Origin: Bacteroidales bacterium
Lineage (GTDB): Bacteria > Bacteroidota > Bacteroidia > Bacteroidales > WCHB1-69
NCBI GenBank assembly: GCA_012519525.1
Contig: JAAYQB010000006.1
Location: 1 to 34,390 of the forward strand
Reading direction: 5' to 3'
Length of the DNA stretch: 34,390 nucleotides
Position 1 is the first letter of the stretch; every line of letters starts with the position of its first letter. Below are positions 17,608 to 24,966 of this stretch, piece after piece. The notes below the pieces were generated by a model that did no database searches, had not been told where the DNA came from, and saw only the letters and a program-made list of their open reading frames with translations. The translations under genes and the position numbers were made by a program.

Positions 17608-18189
17608 CTACCTTCCTTCTTTCACCAACACTTCTTCCAACATTTTCTTATACAGCCTTGCTTTTTCGTCCAAGGATTTCGGATAAGCACGAGAAGTGGA
17701 AGGCAAACGATACCAAGACATTTTTCTATCAAGGAAATCAAAAAAAATCGGCTCATTAAAACTCGGCTCTTTTATTTTCAAGACACTCGCTAAAACTTCC
17801 GTTGCCTTTCCGCCTGTAGTAACTATACTGTAACAGTGAGGAATCGACAATAAAACAGCCTCTAAATCTATCGCTTCTACTACTTCTAAAAAATTATCGG
17901 AAGAGTTGTTTTTTGCTCTATGCACTTTTACTGCCGTATCGCCCAAAGCAATTCCCTTATCTTCCAAAAATGCTATTATTTTTTCTTTATCGAATACTTT
18001 TTGAGACGGAAGTAAAAAATGATTTTTATCATTAAAAAACACCAATCCGATGATACGCCACATATCGTTCTGTAAATTAGGATAATAAAAATCCATTGAC
18101 CAACGATTTTTAGTCGGTGGAAAACTTCCCAAGAATAAAACTTTTGCATTTTTCGGCAAAAAAAACGGTAGCGGATGTAGCTCAAACAT
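17608..18189 (-). CDS. Uracil-DNA glycosylase superfamily protein (hypoxanthine-DNA glycosylase-like)
   Basis: A 193-residue protein of the UDG superfamily. Motif I region is VLFLGSFPP (about 17-25), followed by FYYPNLQNDMWRIIG (about 34-48). This resembles family 6 hypoxanthine-DNA glycosylases, which carry GS(M/F)P and YY-HPxNxFW; Asn41 would correspond to the Asn I recall as catalytic in that family. The C-terminal DNA-intercalation motif is LPSTSRAYP (about 162-170). Expected role is base-excision repair of deaminated bases such as hypoxanthine or uracil. It is convergent with tsf and shares a terminator with it. It lies 79 nt downstream of DUF1015 with a terminator between, so its own promoter is unclear. 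Substrate is inference. Confidence 0.75.
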   Translation of the reverse strand: MFELHPLPFFLPKNAKVLFLGSFPPTKNRWSMDFYYPNLQNDMWRIIGLVFFNDKNHFLLPSQKVFDKEKIIAFLEDKGIALGDTAVKVHRAKNNSSDNFLEVVEAIDLEAVLLSIPHCYSIVTTGGKATEVLASVLKIKEPSFNEPIFFDFLDRKMSWYRLPSTSRAYPKSLDEKARLYKKMLEEVLVKEGR

Positions 18190-18211
18190 AGACTATGTGT
18201 TTTAAAATATA

Positions 18212-18243
18212 AAAGTTGCCCATTGGGAATAACAGGCAACTTT
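18212..18243 (-). terminator. Intrinsic terminator of the DUF1015 gene
   Basis: AAAGTTGCC at 18212-18220 pairs perfectly with GGCAACTTT at 18235-18243 around a 14-nt loop. Read on the minus strand the stem is followed by TTATATTTT. It is 25 nt past the DUF1015 stop and about 22 nt before the glycosylase start. Confidence 0.7.
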
Positions 18244-18268
18244 CCATGAAAACTATAAACTTAAATGC

Positions 18269-19519
18269 TTACTCTAATTCGTGAATAACTAAACCTGAGC
18301 GTAACTTAGGTTCAAACCACGTTGTTTTTGGCGGCATAATATTGCCCGTATCAGCAATATTAATAAGTTGTTGCATAGAAACGGGATACAATGCAAAAGC
18401 TACTGCCATCTCACCACTATCAACACGACGTTTCAACTCGCCTAAACCTCGTATTCCGCCAACAAAATCAATACGATTCGATGTTCTTAAATCTTTAATA
18501 CCTAATATTTTATCTAAAACCAAATTCGATAAAATAGTAACATCTAACACACCAATAGGGTCGCTATCATCGTAAGTAGACGGCTTGGCTGTTAAACGAT
18601 ACCATTTTCCATCGATATACATACTAAATTCATGTAATTGAGCCGGTTTATAAATGTCTTTTCCCATTTCCTCTACTTTAAAAGTAGCTTTTAGTTTTTC
18701 GATAAACTCTTCTTTCGATAAACCGTTCAAATCTTTTACCACTCGATTATAATCTATGATTTTCAATTGATTATCAGGGAAAATAACCGTCATAAAGTAA
18801 TTATATTCTTCTTTTCCCGTGTGGTTTTTATTTTTCGCTTTTTGTTCTCCTCCTACCAATGCTGCCGCTGCCGTACGATGATGACCGTCGGCTACATATA
18901 AATAAGGAATTTCTTTATCAAAAATATCAACAATACGTTGTATGATTGCTTTGTCTTTTATCACCCATAGGGTATGTCCGAAACCTTCGTCGGCAATAAA
19001 ATCATATTCCGGCTCTTGCGTGGCAACGATATTCGACACTATCTCATCTATCTTTTTATTAGCCGGATAGGTGAAAAACACAGGTTCAACATTCGCATTG
19101 GTATTGCGAATATGTATCATGCGGTCTTCTTCTTTTGCTTTGAGTGTCAATTCGTGCTTTTTAATCTTTTCGCTAAGATAATCATCTCGATGAGAACAAG
19201 TTAATATTCCATACTGTGTTCTTCCATCCATAGTTTGGGCATAGATGTAGAGGTATTCATCTTCGTCTTGAATCAACCATTTATTATCTTTAAACTTTTT
19301 ATAATTTTCCGTTACTTTATCATAGACTTCTTGACTATGCTCATCGGTACCTACAGGAAGGTCTATTTCCGCTTTTGTAATATGTAACAAAGAATAAGGA
19401 TTATTAGCTGCTTCTGCACGTGCTTCTTCCGAATTCAATACGTCATAAGGACGGGATGCTAATTGCTTAACGATTTCTTTAGGTGGACGTAAGCCTTTAA
19501 ATGGTTTTATGATTGCCAT
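18269..19519 (-). CDS. DUF1015 family protein
   Basis: A 416-residue protein of the DUF1015 family. It opens with IIKPFKGLRPP and ASRPYDVLNSEEAR, characteristic of the family, and carries the conserved YVADGHHRTAAAA motif near residues 208-220, whose His pair suggests metal or nucleotide handling. No signal peptide or transmembrane segment, so probably cytosolic. In other genomes this family is often found near serine-biosynthesis genes; none lie here, and no activity should be assigned from this sequence. It has its own promoter-like element at 19585-19593 and terminator, so it appears to be a single-gene unit. Confidence 0.9.
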   Translation of the reverse strand: MAIIKPFKGLRPPKEIVKQLASRPYDVLNSEEARAEAANNPYSLLHITKAEIDLPVGTDEHSQEVYDKVTENYKKFKDNKWLIQDEDEYLYIYAQTMDGRTQYGILTCSHRDDYLSEKIKKHELTLKAKEEDRMIHIRNTNANVEPVFFTYPANKKIDEIVSNIVATQEPEYDFIADEGFGHTLWVIKDKAIIQRIVDIFDKEIPYLYVADGHHRTAAAALVGGEQKAKNKNHTGKEEYNYFMTVIFPDNQLKIIDYNRVVKDLNGLSKEEFIEKLKATFKVEEMGKDIYKPAQLHEFSMYIDGKWYRLTAKPSTYDDSDPIGVLDVTILSNLVLDKILGIKDLRTSNRIDFVGGIRGLGELKRRVDSGEMAVAFALYPVSMQQLINIADTGNIMPPKTTWFEPKLRSGLVIHELE

Positions 19520-19584
19520 ATTTCTTAATTTATTTTTATTATTTAATTGATTTTCAATAGTAGAAACTTATTGTTTCATCCGTT

Positions 19585-19593
19585 GCAAAAATA
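19585..19593 (-). promoter_or_regulatory. Bacteroidota -7 element for the DUF1015 gene
   Basis: The minus strand reads TATTTTTGC, 66 nt upstream of the start at 19519. Fits TAnnTTTG; no clear -33 box. Confidence 0.6.
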
Positions 19594-19662
19594 CAAAATT
19601 ATTCAATGATAATAAACAGTATTTGAAAAATATTTAAGCATTTATATTTTATTACCTACAGC

Positions 19663-19687
19663 AACAAATAAATGTATATTTTTGCAA
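19663..19687 (+). promoter_or_regulatory. 25-bp promoter-like repeat, copy A
   Basis: First of three identical 25-bp copies in 1.3 kb. The repeat starts AACAAATAAATG and ends in the -7-like TATTTTTGCAA. It ends 51 nt upstream of the 153-residue protein. Similarity with copy B extends about 13 nt further left (TTATTACCTACAGC against TTTTTATCTACTGA). Confidence 0.7.
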
Positions 19688-19738
19688 AAAACATGAAATT
19701 AACATGATTAACTAAACCACATTAAAATTCAAAATAAT

Positions 19739-20200
19739 ATGAAAAAATATCTTATAGCTTTTGTTTTAATTTCTACTTTTTATTCTTTTTGTTTTTCACA
19801 AGAGTTTGATCTAGAGGTAGAGTCTGATTATCGAGAATTTCGTTGTGGATGTAAAAAAGGGATTGATACATTTAATATAGTTATTTATGATACAAATATT
19901 CTAAACGAATATATAGGATTTGCTTTGATAGAATTCACTTTAAATAGTATTGCAGCAGATTCTATTGAACTAATTGATGTAAAAATTGTAGGAATTCAAT
20001 TACAAGATATCAATACAAAAGAAATAATTATGACTCTGAAAGACAATAAAGATAGTCTATTTAAGTTGTATGAAAACAAACTTCTTTTAATTTTGAAAGG
20101 ATATAAATGTTGGTTCATTAAAAATGATATTGATAAAACATTTTGTCATAGAGTTTTAGCTTTTTATCCATTAAATGTTAGCAATTCCCCACATAAATAA
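19739..20200 (+). CDS. Small exported protein of unknown function
   Basis: A 153-residue protein I do not recognise. It has a signal peptide (MKKYLIAFVLISTFYSFCFS, likely cleavage before QEF) and a mature part of about 133 residues with a Cys pair CGC near 37-39 and two more cysteines (CWF, TFCHR) near the end, compatible with disulfides in the periplasm. Composition is strongly strand-forming with many Ile, Asp and Asn. The codons look even more AT-rich than in the neighbouring housekeeping genes, suggesting accessory status. It is preceded by the 25-bp promoter repeat copy A. It lies between single-gene units and shares no obvious sequence with the next small protein despite the related promoter. 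Confidence 0.75.
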   Translation: MKKYLIAFVLISTFYSFCFSQEFDLEVESDYREFRCGCKKGIDTFNIVIYDTNILNEYIGFALIEFTLNSIAADSIELIDVKIVGIQLQDINTKEIIMTLKDNKDSLFKLYENKLLLILKGYKCWFIKNDIDKTFCHRVLAFYPLNVSNSPHK

Positions 20201-20291
20201 TGTTCCATTTGATACTTTTTTGTTGTTGTTTTTAGAAAACAGAAAGAAAAAAAAACTTCGGTCAAAATACTTTTATTTTTTTATCTACTGA

Positions 20292-20316
20292 AACAAATAA
20301 ATGTATATTTTTGCAA
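20292..20316 (+). promoter_or_regulatory. 25-bp promoter-like repeat, copy B
   Basis: Identical to copies A and C over 25 bp and carrying the TATTTTTGC -7 element. It ends 89 nt before the start of the 191-residue protein. The leader between contains a short GGGGGACA-rich patch with limited pairing potential. Confidence 0.7.
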
Positions 20317-20405
20317 CATTAAAAAATAAAAATATTAACAAATAAAAAAAACTGTCCTACTATAGGGGGACACTTTACAATTATTGCAACAACAAAATAA
20401 CACAA

Positions 20406-20981
20406 ATGAAAAGAAGTCAAATTAACTATTTTGTTTTTTATATCCTATTTTTATTAATAGGAATGCCGTATGGTTGTAAATTTAAAAATATTGGGAAGAT
20501 GAATTCAAATAAAAATTCTCTTTGTTATTATTTTGGAGATGAATACGTAATTTCAGGAACACTTTTAGTGCGAGATTTATATGGAGCACCAAATTATGGA
20601 GAGACACCTGACGTTGATAAACTTGAAAAATTTTATTTTATAATCATAGATACAGCTATAAATATATTTGTCAAGGATACTATTAATTCTTACAATTTAA
20701 AAAATAAATATTCTCAATCATGTTTTCAAATTTTAGGATATGATTCAATTATCAATGGTAAATTTTGTAGTTATTATTCACTTTATTTAATGAAATTACA
20801 ATCTGGATCAAAAATTTGTCTAAAAGGGTATTTTGATAGTGCAATAACTGGACATCATCATACGGATGTATTATTTATTGTAGAAAAAAATCCCCCGATA
20901 GATAACCCCTCTTCAGTTGCAAATAAAAAAAGAAGAAAGAAAACAAATAAATGTATATTTTTGCAAAACGAAATAATATAA
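20406..20981 (+). CDS. Putative lipoprotein with DUF4431-like region
   Basis: A 191-residue protein with an N-terminal hydrophobic segment ending in MPYGC24, a possible lipobox. The segment SGTLLVRDLYGAPNYGETPD followed by FYFIIIDTAIN, and the later KGYFDSAITGHHHTDVLFIV, resemble my memory of DUF4431 (glycine/proline-rich loop, then a His-rich GHHHT motif before the last strand); this match is unverified. The natural domain seems to end near VEKNPPIDNP. The last residues (about TNKCIFLQ) are encoded by the third copy of the promoter repeat, so the C-terminus is probably a recent or neutral extension. AT-rich like its neighbour. Function unknown. Confidence 0.7.
   Translation: MKRSQINYFVFYILFLLIGMPYGCKFKNIGKMNSNKNSLCYYFGDEYVISGTLLVRDLYGAPNYGETPDVDKLEKFYFIIIDTAINIFVKDTINSYNLKNKYSQSCFQILGYDSIINGKFCSYYSLYLMKLQSGSKICLKGYFDSAITGHHHTDVLFIVEKNPPIDNPSSVANKKRRKKTNKCIFLQNEII
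20942..20966 (+). promoter_or_regulatory. 25-bp promoter-like repeat, copy C (overlaps a gene 3' end)
   Basis: Identical to copies A and B, but located inside the last codons of the 191-residue gene. If it is an active promoter, it fires into 20982-21271, where no protein gene is visible. Confidence 0.6.
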
Positions 20982-21271
20982 AAAAAATGCACTTAACCTA
21001 TAACGCAATAAAATCGCAATAAGCTGTAAAACAAAGGAAAGCTGAAAGAAGTTACTTCCTTACGTCCATTCGTAATTTTTAATTGTCAATTCGTAATTTG
21101 TAATTCTAAATTCTACCTTTTTAACCGCAAAGAACGCAAAGAATTCCGTTTGAAATTTTTCCACTAACTATTAATGCTAATGTATAACATGTGTCAACTT
21201 TTTTCAGGACGCGACACTAAATTCTAATTTCTAAATTCTAATTTCTAATTTTTTTAGGACATATCAAACAA
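20982..21271. other. Intergenic region without a gene, rich in short repeats
   Basis: No credible coding sequence. It contains dispersed short motifs often seen between Bacteroidota genes: ATTCGTAATTTTTAATTG and related AATTCGTAATTTG strings (21069-21105), a doubled CGCAAAGAA (about 21126-21142), and a 14-bp tandem repeat at 21217-21251. It separates the plus-strand small genes from the convergent HhH gene. Confidence 0.6.
21217..21251. repeat. 14-bp tandem repeat (2.5 copies)
   Basis: CTAAATTCTAATTT occurs twice in direct tandem followed by a half unit (CTAATTT). It lies 21 nt beyond the stop end of the minus-strand HhH gene. Confidence 0.8.
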
Positions 21272-23368
21272 CTATATTTTCACTATCATTTGTAAGTGTA
21301 TATCCGATTTATTATTTCCATTAATGGCATCTAAAGCGGTTCCTATCGTATGTTTGTTTTTATAAAAACTTTGAGCTACTCTCAGCCATAGGTCTATATA
21401 AGAAGTGATTTCTACTTTCATCATCGCATAAAGTCGGCTTCCTATGCCGTAATAAGCAGGAATAGAGGAAGTATACAGCACATCGTTTTCGTAAGCATAC
21501 AAACGCGTATCGTAAGAATCGGTATGAAACAAAGCGTAGCGTCCTGTCAATGTTAGCCATTTGTATTGCCAAGCAATATCTTGATAGATTAAATAACCCT
21601 TCGATTTTTCCTTGTTTTTTTCCGTCTTACACACCACATATTCTAAGCAGCTTTTTAATTGTAAATTGGAAAGAGGTTTATAGATAGCATTGAAACGATA
21701 ATTTTGTTTTTTTACCGCTGTCAATTGATTGTAATATTCCATGGATTCATTGGTGTTTTTATCGGAATGTTTGAACTGAAAATAGCAAGAAAATTTTCTG
21801 TTTACATTACATATCAGCCTTGCCAACACTTTATAAGAACTTGAGGGTGCGTCGCTTGTGTATTTCAGCCACATAAAACGATAATAGTCTATATTGGCAT
21901 TAAGGATTAAGTATTTATTTAAAAACACCTGCGTTCCTATTACTAATCCGTTTTCATTGCCGATATTGGTTGCCTGCCGATAGGCATTGCCTTGTATAGC
22001 CTGATAATCTTTACTGTAATAGCGATGTAAAAGCGTAAAATTCAGTAAAGGGTCTGCATAATAAATCAATCCGTTTAAAAGAGCAAAACCCCCGTAATGT
22101 GTTACTGCATTTTCGCCAAAAACACTTACTTTTTTAATGATTGCATTATAGCTAACACTTGCATTCAACACATCTTGTTGATTGATTTTATAGAAGTTAT
22201 AAGGTTTCGGCTCTACATAAAACGGACGATTGTAATGCGAATAAAACACCCCCGCTCCTACTCTTACCACACGATGGGTGTAATGAGCAAACATTCCCGC
22301 TACTTGTTGGTCAACATTGTTTTTTCTTTCTATTTCCGTCGTAGTGCGATGATAGCCTGTTTCTTGTAAAGAATAAATAAACTCTTGCTCGCTGTTTTCC
22401 ACTTTATTCACATTCGCATCTTTTTGACGATAGGAATAAAATAACGCCAAGCGAAACTTTCTAAATTGCAGTTCCGTAGCAGCACCACGCAAAAAATTAT
22501 TTTCATTGGAAGAAGTATAAGGTGCAACAGCTTTTGCATAACGATAAATTTCCATAGGATTAATGATAGTCGGCGGTTGAAAACCTGTCCACATTGCCAA
22601 TCCTTGTCCAAAACGAATTTGATAATCACCTACAGCTAACGATTTTATACATTTAATGTCTTTCATAAAAAAATGAAAAGAATAAAAATCGAAACCGTAT
22701 CTGTTACTTCCTTTAAAAAACTCTTCTCCCGCATCTTTTTCGGCAGTAAAGCCAAAACGCACTTTAGATGCATAATCAAATTTATACTTAAACAATAAGT
22801 AAGGCTGACTTCCTCTATAAACGGCATTGGGTTTTAATTCCAATAAAGAATCGGATAAGGTAGTGTAACCGACTTGCTTATTCAATACTTGACGGTAACG
22901 CATTAAACAAGTGTTTTTTCCATATTTAAAGACCTTTTTAAAGGTCATTTTTCGACTTTGGTCAACGGGTAACAATACGATATAAGGCAAGAGCATACGA
23001 ACCGTTTCCATCGTAAAACCCTCAACAGCTGCCAATTCGTATAAACTAACCATAGCTCCGTTGACATCTAAATACATTTTAAGATGGTATATTTGATAAT
23101 CCGTTAACTTAAATACCGCCATTAAAACATCGTAATCAGGCTGGTTGATATTGATTTTATTTTCACGATAATAAGCGTATTCTTCTATTATTTCACTATA
23201 ATCTTGCTCTTCTTCCGCTTCTTCGGCTAAATTTTCGAGTTGCAACATAAAATCATCTTCTTGTATCAACTCCTTCTCTTTAAAAACAATCGTATCAATT
23301 TGAGCTAACAAAAAAATACTTTTTTGACAAAGCAAAAACAAACAAGCTATCAATAAGTATTTACGCAT
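21272..23368 (-). CDS. Helix-hairpin-helix protein fused to a predicted outer-membrane beta-barrel
   Basis: A 698-residue exported protein. It has a signal peptide (cleavage after about LLAQ23), an acidic stretch (about 44-59), then a helix-hairpin-helix region of the ComEA type at about 72-130 (NININQPDYDVLMAVFKLTD, then VSLYELAAVEGFT). From about 150 to the end, the sequence alternates short aromatic strand-like segments, with RFGFTAEKD and YQIRFGQGLAMWTGF as prominent blocks, as expected for an outer-membrane barrel. This architecture recurs in Bacteroidota, but I know of no established function. HhH modules of ComEA type bind DNA, so DNA contact at the cell surface is a possibility only. 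The upstream gene at 23370-24224 ends 1 nt before this start, so the two are co-transcribed and probably translationally coupled. Confidence 0.8.
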   Translation of the reverse strand: MRKYLLIACLFLLCQKSIFLLAQIDTIVFKEKELIQEDDFMLQLENLAEEAEEEQDYSEIIEEYAYYRENKININQPDYDVLMAVFKLTDYQIYHLKMYLDVNGAMVSLYELAAVEGFTMETVRMLLPYIVLLPVDQSRKMTFKKVFKYGKNTCLMRYRQVLNKQVGYTTLSDSLLELKPNAVYRGSQPYLLFKYKFDYASKVRFGFTAEKDAGEEFFKGSNRYGFDFYSFHFFMKDIKCIKSLAVGDYQIRFGQGLAMWTGFQPPTIINPMEIYRYAKAVAPYTSSNENNFLRGAATELQFRKFRLALFYSYRQKDANVNKVENSEQEFIYSLQETGYHRTTTEIERKNNVDQQVAGMFAHYTHRVVRVGAGVFYSHYNRPFYVEPKPYNFYKINQQDVLNASVSYNAIIKKVSVFGENAVTHYGGFALLNGLIYYADPLLNFTLLHRYYSKDYQAIQGNAYRQATNIGNENGLVIGTQVFLNKYLILNANIDYYRFMWLKYTSDAPSSSYKVLARLICNVNRKFSCYFQFKHSDKNTNESMEYYNQLTAVKKQNYRFNAIYKPLSNLQLKSCLEYVVCKTEKNKEKSKGYLIYQDIAWQYKWLTLTGRYALFHTDSYDTRLYAYENDVLYTSSIPAYYGIGSRLYAMMKVEITSYIDLWLRVAQSFYKNKHTIGTALDAINGNNKSDIHLQMIVKI

Positions 23369-23369
23369 A

Positions 23370-24224
23370 TTATTTTGTTTGTTTTATGTTATATATCAAT
23401 GATATTCGAGGGCTATATCCCAAAACAAAATGATAACTGAAAGCAAAATCAACCATAAGATAGTTCGTTTTCCAGCCTGCTCCAAGGCTACATTCAAAAT
23501 AAGGGAAACCGCAACCTGTCCGTATCTGTAATTGCTCTAAAATACTATATTCCAATCCGACACGATACACGAATTTTTTATCCAAATCTTTTTCTATTTC
23601 GGCTGCCAATATACATTTTTTCGATAAATCGTACGACAAGCCTAAACGTAAAATAGTAGGAATATACTCTTTGGTATCGTTGTAGGTACACATTTTTAAG
23701 CGAGCCGGATTAAAAGCATGGAATCCCATTCCCAAGCGTTGGCTTATTTGTCCGTAAACTCCTATATCGAAGGTAAATCCATGACAATTACCATAGGTTT
23801 TTTCAGAAAAATAATTCATTAAATAATGAAAACCTAATCCGAAAGAAATAATATTTCCAAACGATTTGGCGTAAGAAAAGCCCGTGTGTAATTCGCCGTA
23901 ATTGACATGTCCGAAATGCGACAACTGCAAGCCAAAAGCCCCCACTTTCTCTACGGGCAAGACAAAACCCAAGCTCGAAGTAGAAGTTTCTTTCAATAAA
24001 AAGCGATTATCGTAATGCAAGCCGACACTTATTTCGTCGCCAAATGCCATTATGGCAGGATTGTTAAACAATGCACTTTTATCTTTTAAAGCCACCGAAA
24101 CACCTCCCATCGCAGCAGTTCGCGCTCCTTTAACCGAAAAATAATTAATAGCATTTAATGATAACACATTGTATACTAAAGCTAAAACTATTAGTATATA
24201 CCTTATTTTTCTATCTGTGTGCAT
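23370..24224 (-). CDS. PorV/PorQ-like outer-membrane beta-barrel protein
   Basis: A 284-residue protein with a signal peptide (hydrophobic about 9-24) and the N-terminal motif GARTAAMGGVSVALKDKSALFNNPA (about 33-57; key residues GAR, MGG and FNNPA), shared by PorV, PorQ and related FadL-like barrels. The rest consists of alternating strands and turns, ending in a strand. PorV and PorQ act with type IX secretion, but PorV is clearly longer (around 390 residues), so this is a shorter relative rather than PorV itself. It starts 24 nt downstream of a TATTTTTG element, and the HhH-barrel gene begins 1 nt after its stop, which suggests the two products work together in the outer membrane. Confidence 0.75.
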   Translation of the reverse strand: MHTDRKIRYILIVLALVYNVLSLNAINYFSVKGARTAAMGGVSVALKDKSALFNNPAIMAFGDEISVGLHYDNRFLLKETSTSSLGFVLPVEKVGAFGLQLSHFGHVNYGELHTGFSYAKSFGNIISFGLGFHYLMNYFSEKTYGNCHGFTFDIGVYGQISQRLGMGFHAFNPARLKMCTYNDTKEYIPTILRLGLSYDLSKKCILAAEIEKDLDKKFVYRVGLEYSILEQLQIRTGCGFPYFECSLGAGWKTNYLMVDFAFSYHFVLGYSPRISLIYNIKQTK

Positions 24225-24248
24225 AGCTTTTTAATTAATTTCCAAAGA

Positions 24249-24256
24249 CAAAAATA
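24249..24256 (-). promoter_or_regulatory. Bacteroidota -7 element for the PorV-like/HhH operon
   Basis: The minus strand reads TATTTTTG, 24 nt upstream of the start at 24224, giving a very short leader. Confidence 0.55.
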
Positions 24257-24301
24257 ACAAAAAAAACAATAAGTCATAAAATAATCCTGTTTATTTTTCG
24301 T

Positions 24302-24309
24302 TAAATTTG
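24302..24309 (+). promoter_or_regulatory. Possible -7 element for the ECF sigma gene
   Basis: TAAATTTG fits TAnnTTTG. It is 134 nt upstream of the sigma-factor start and divergent from the PorV-like promoter. An ECF-type autoregulatory promoter could also exist and would not be recognised here. Confidence 0.35.
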
Positions 24310-24443
24310 TAATTATGTTAAATATAAATCGTTTACGCAATTATACACAGAAATAATTTGATTTTTCCCTTTTATTTTAAGTTTGGAAAGATTTTTGATA
24401 CATATAGACAGCGATAAAATATAACAAAAAGAGAGAAGACACC

Positions 24444-24956
24444 ATGAGCGAATATAAATTTCAACAAGACATCATAGCCTTAGAAAGCGCTTTACGCAAC
24501 TTTGCTTTTTCATTAACTCTTAATCAAGACGATGCCGATGATTTATTGCAAGACACTTTCTTAAAGGCTCTTTTATATAAAGATAAATTTGAAGACGACA
24601 CTAATTTAAAAGCATGGTTATACACCATTATGCGTAATACCTTCATCAACAATTACAGACGTAAAACGAAGTCGAATTCTCTGATTCAACAAACGGAAGA
24701 TATGAATTATTTACGCAATATGATTTCTAATCGTTCCGACAATGCAGATATGAAAACTTCGGTAAAAGAAATCACTGAAAACATCAGCAAAATAGAAGAA
24801 AATCAACGTATTCCATTTGAAATGTTTATCGACGGCTATAAGTACAAAGAAATTTCATCTCAAATGGACATATCCATAGGCACCGTAAAAAGTCGCATTT
24901 TCTTTACGCGTAAAAAACTGATGAATTCATTAAAAGATTACGTCCACAGCAACTAA
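24444..24956 (+). CDS. ECF-type RNA polymerase sigma factor
   Basis: A 170-residue sigma-70 family protein with only regions 2 and 4. Region 2 spans about 12-80 and includes DDADDLLQDTFLKAL and LKAWLYTIMRNTFINNYRRK. Region 4 spans about 110-165 with the helix-turn-helix YKEISSQMDISIGTVKSRIF. There is no adjacent anti-sigma gene with a membrane segment; the next gene, 10 nt downstream, encodes an exported DUF4831 protein. In Porphyromonas gingivalis a sigma factor of this size class (SigP) works with PorX to activate type IX secretion genes. Since sprA is in the same window this is an interesting possibility, but ECF factors are numerous and no orthology is claimed. Confidence 0.92.
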   Translation: MSEYKFQQDIIALESALRNFAFSLTLNQDDADDLLQDTFLKALLYKDKFEDDTNLKAWLYTIMRNTFINNYRRKTKSNSLIQQTEDMNYLRNMISNRSDNADMKTSVKEITENISKIEENQRIPFEMFIDGYKYKEISSQMDISIGTVKSRIFFTRKKLMNSLKDYVHSN

Positions 24957-24966
24957 ACAATATCGT

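Noticed and set aside
20369-20392. Short TGTCC...GGACA hairpin in the leader of the 191-residue gene
   Set aside because: Only 5 bp with competing pairings; not strong enough to call a riboswitch or terminator.
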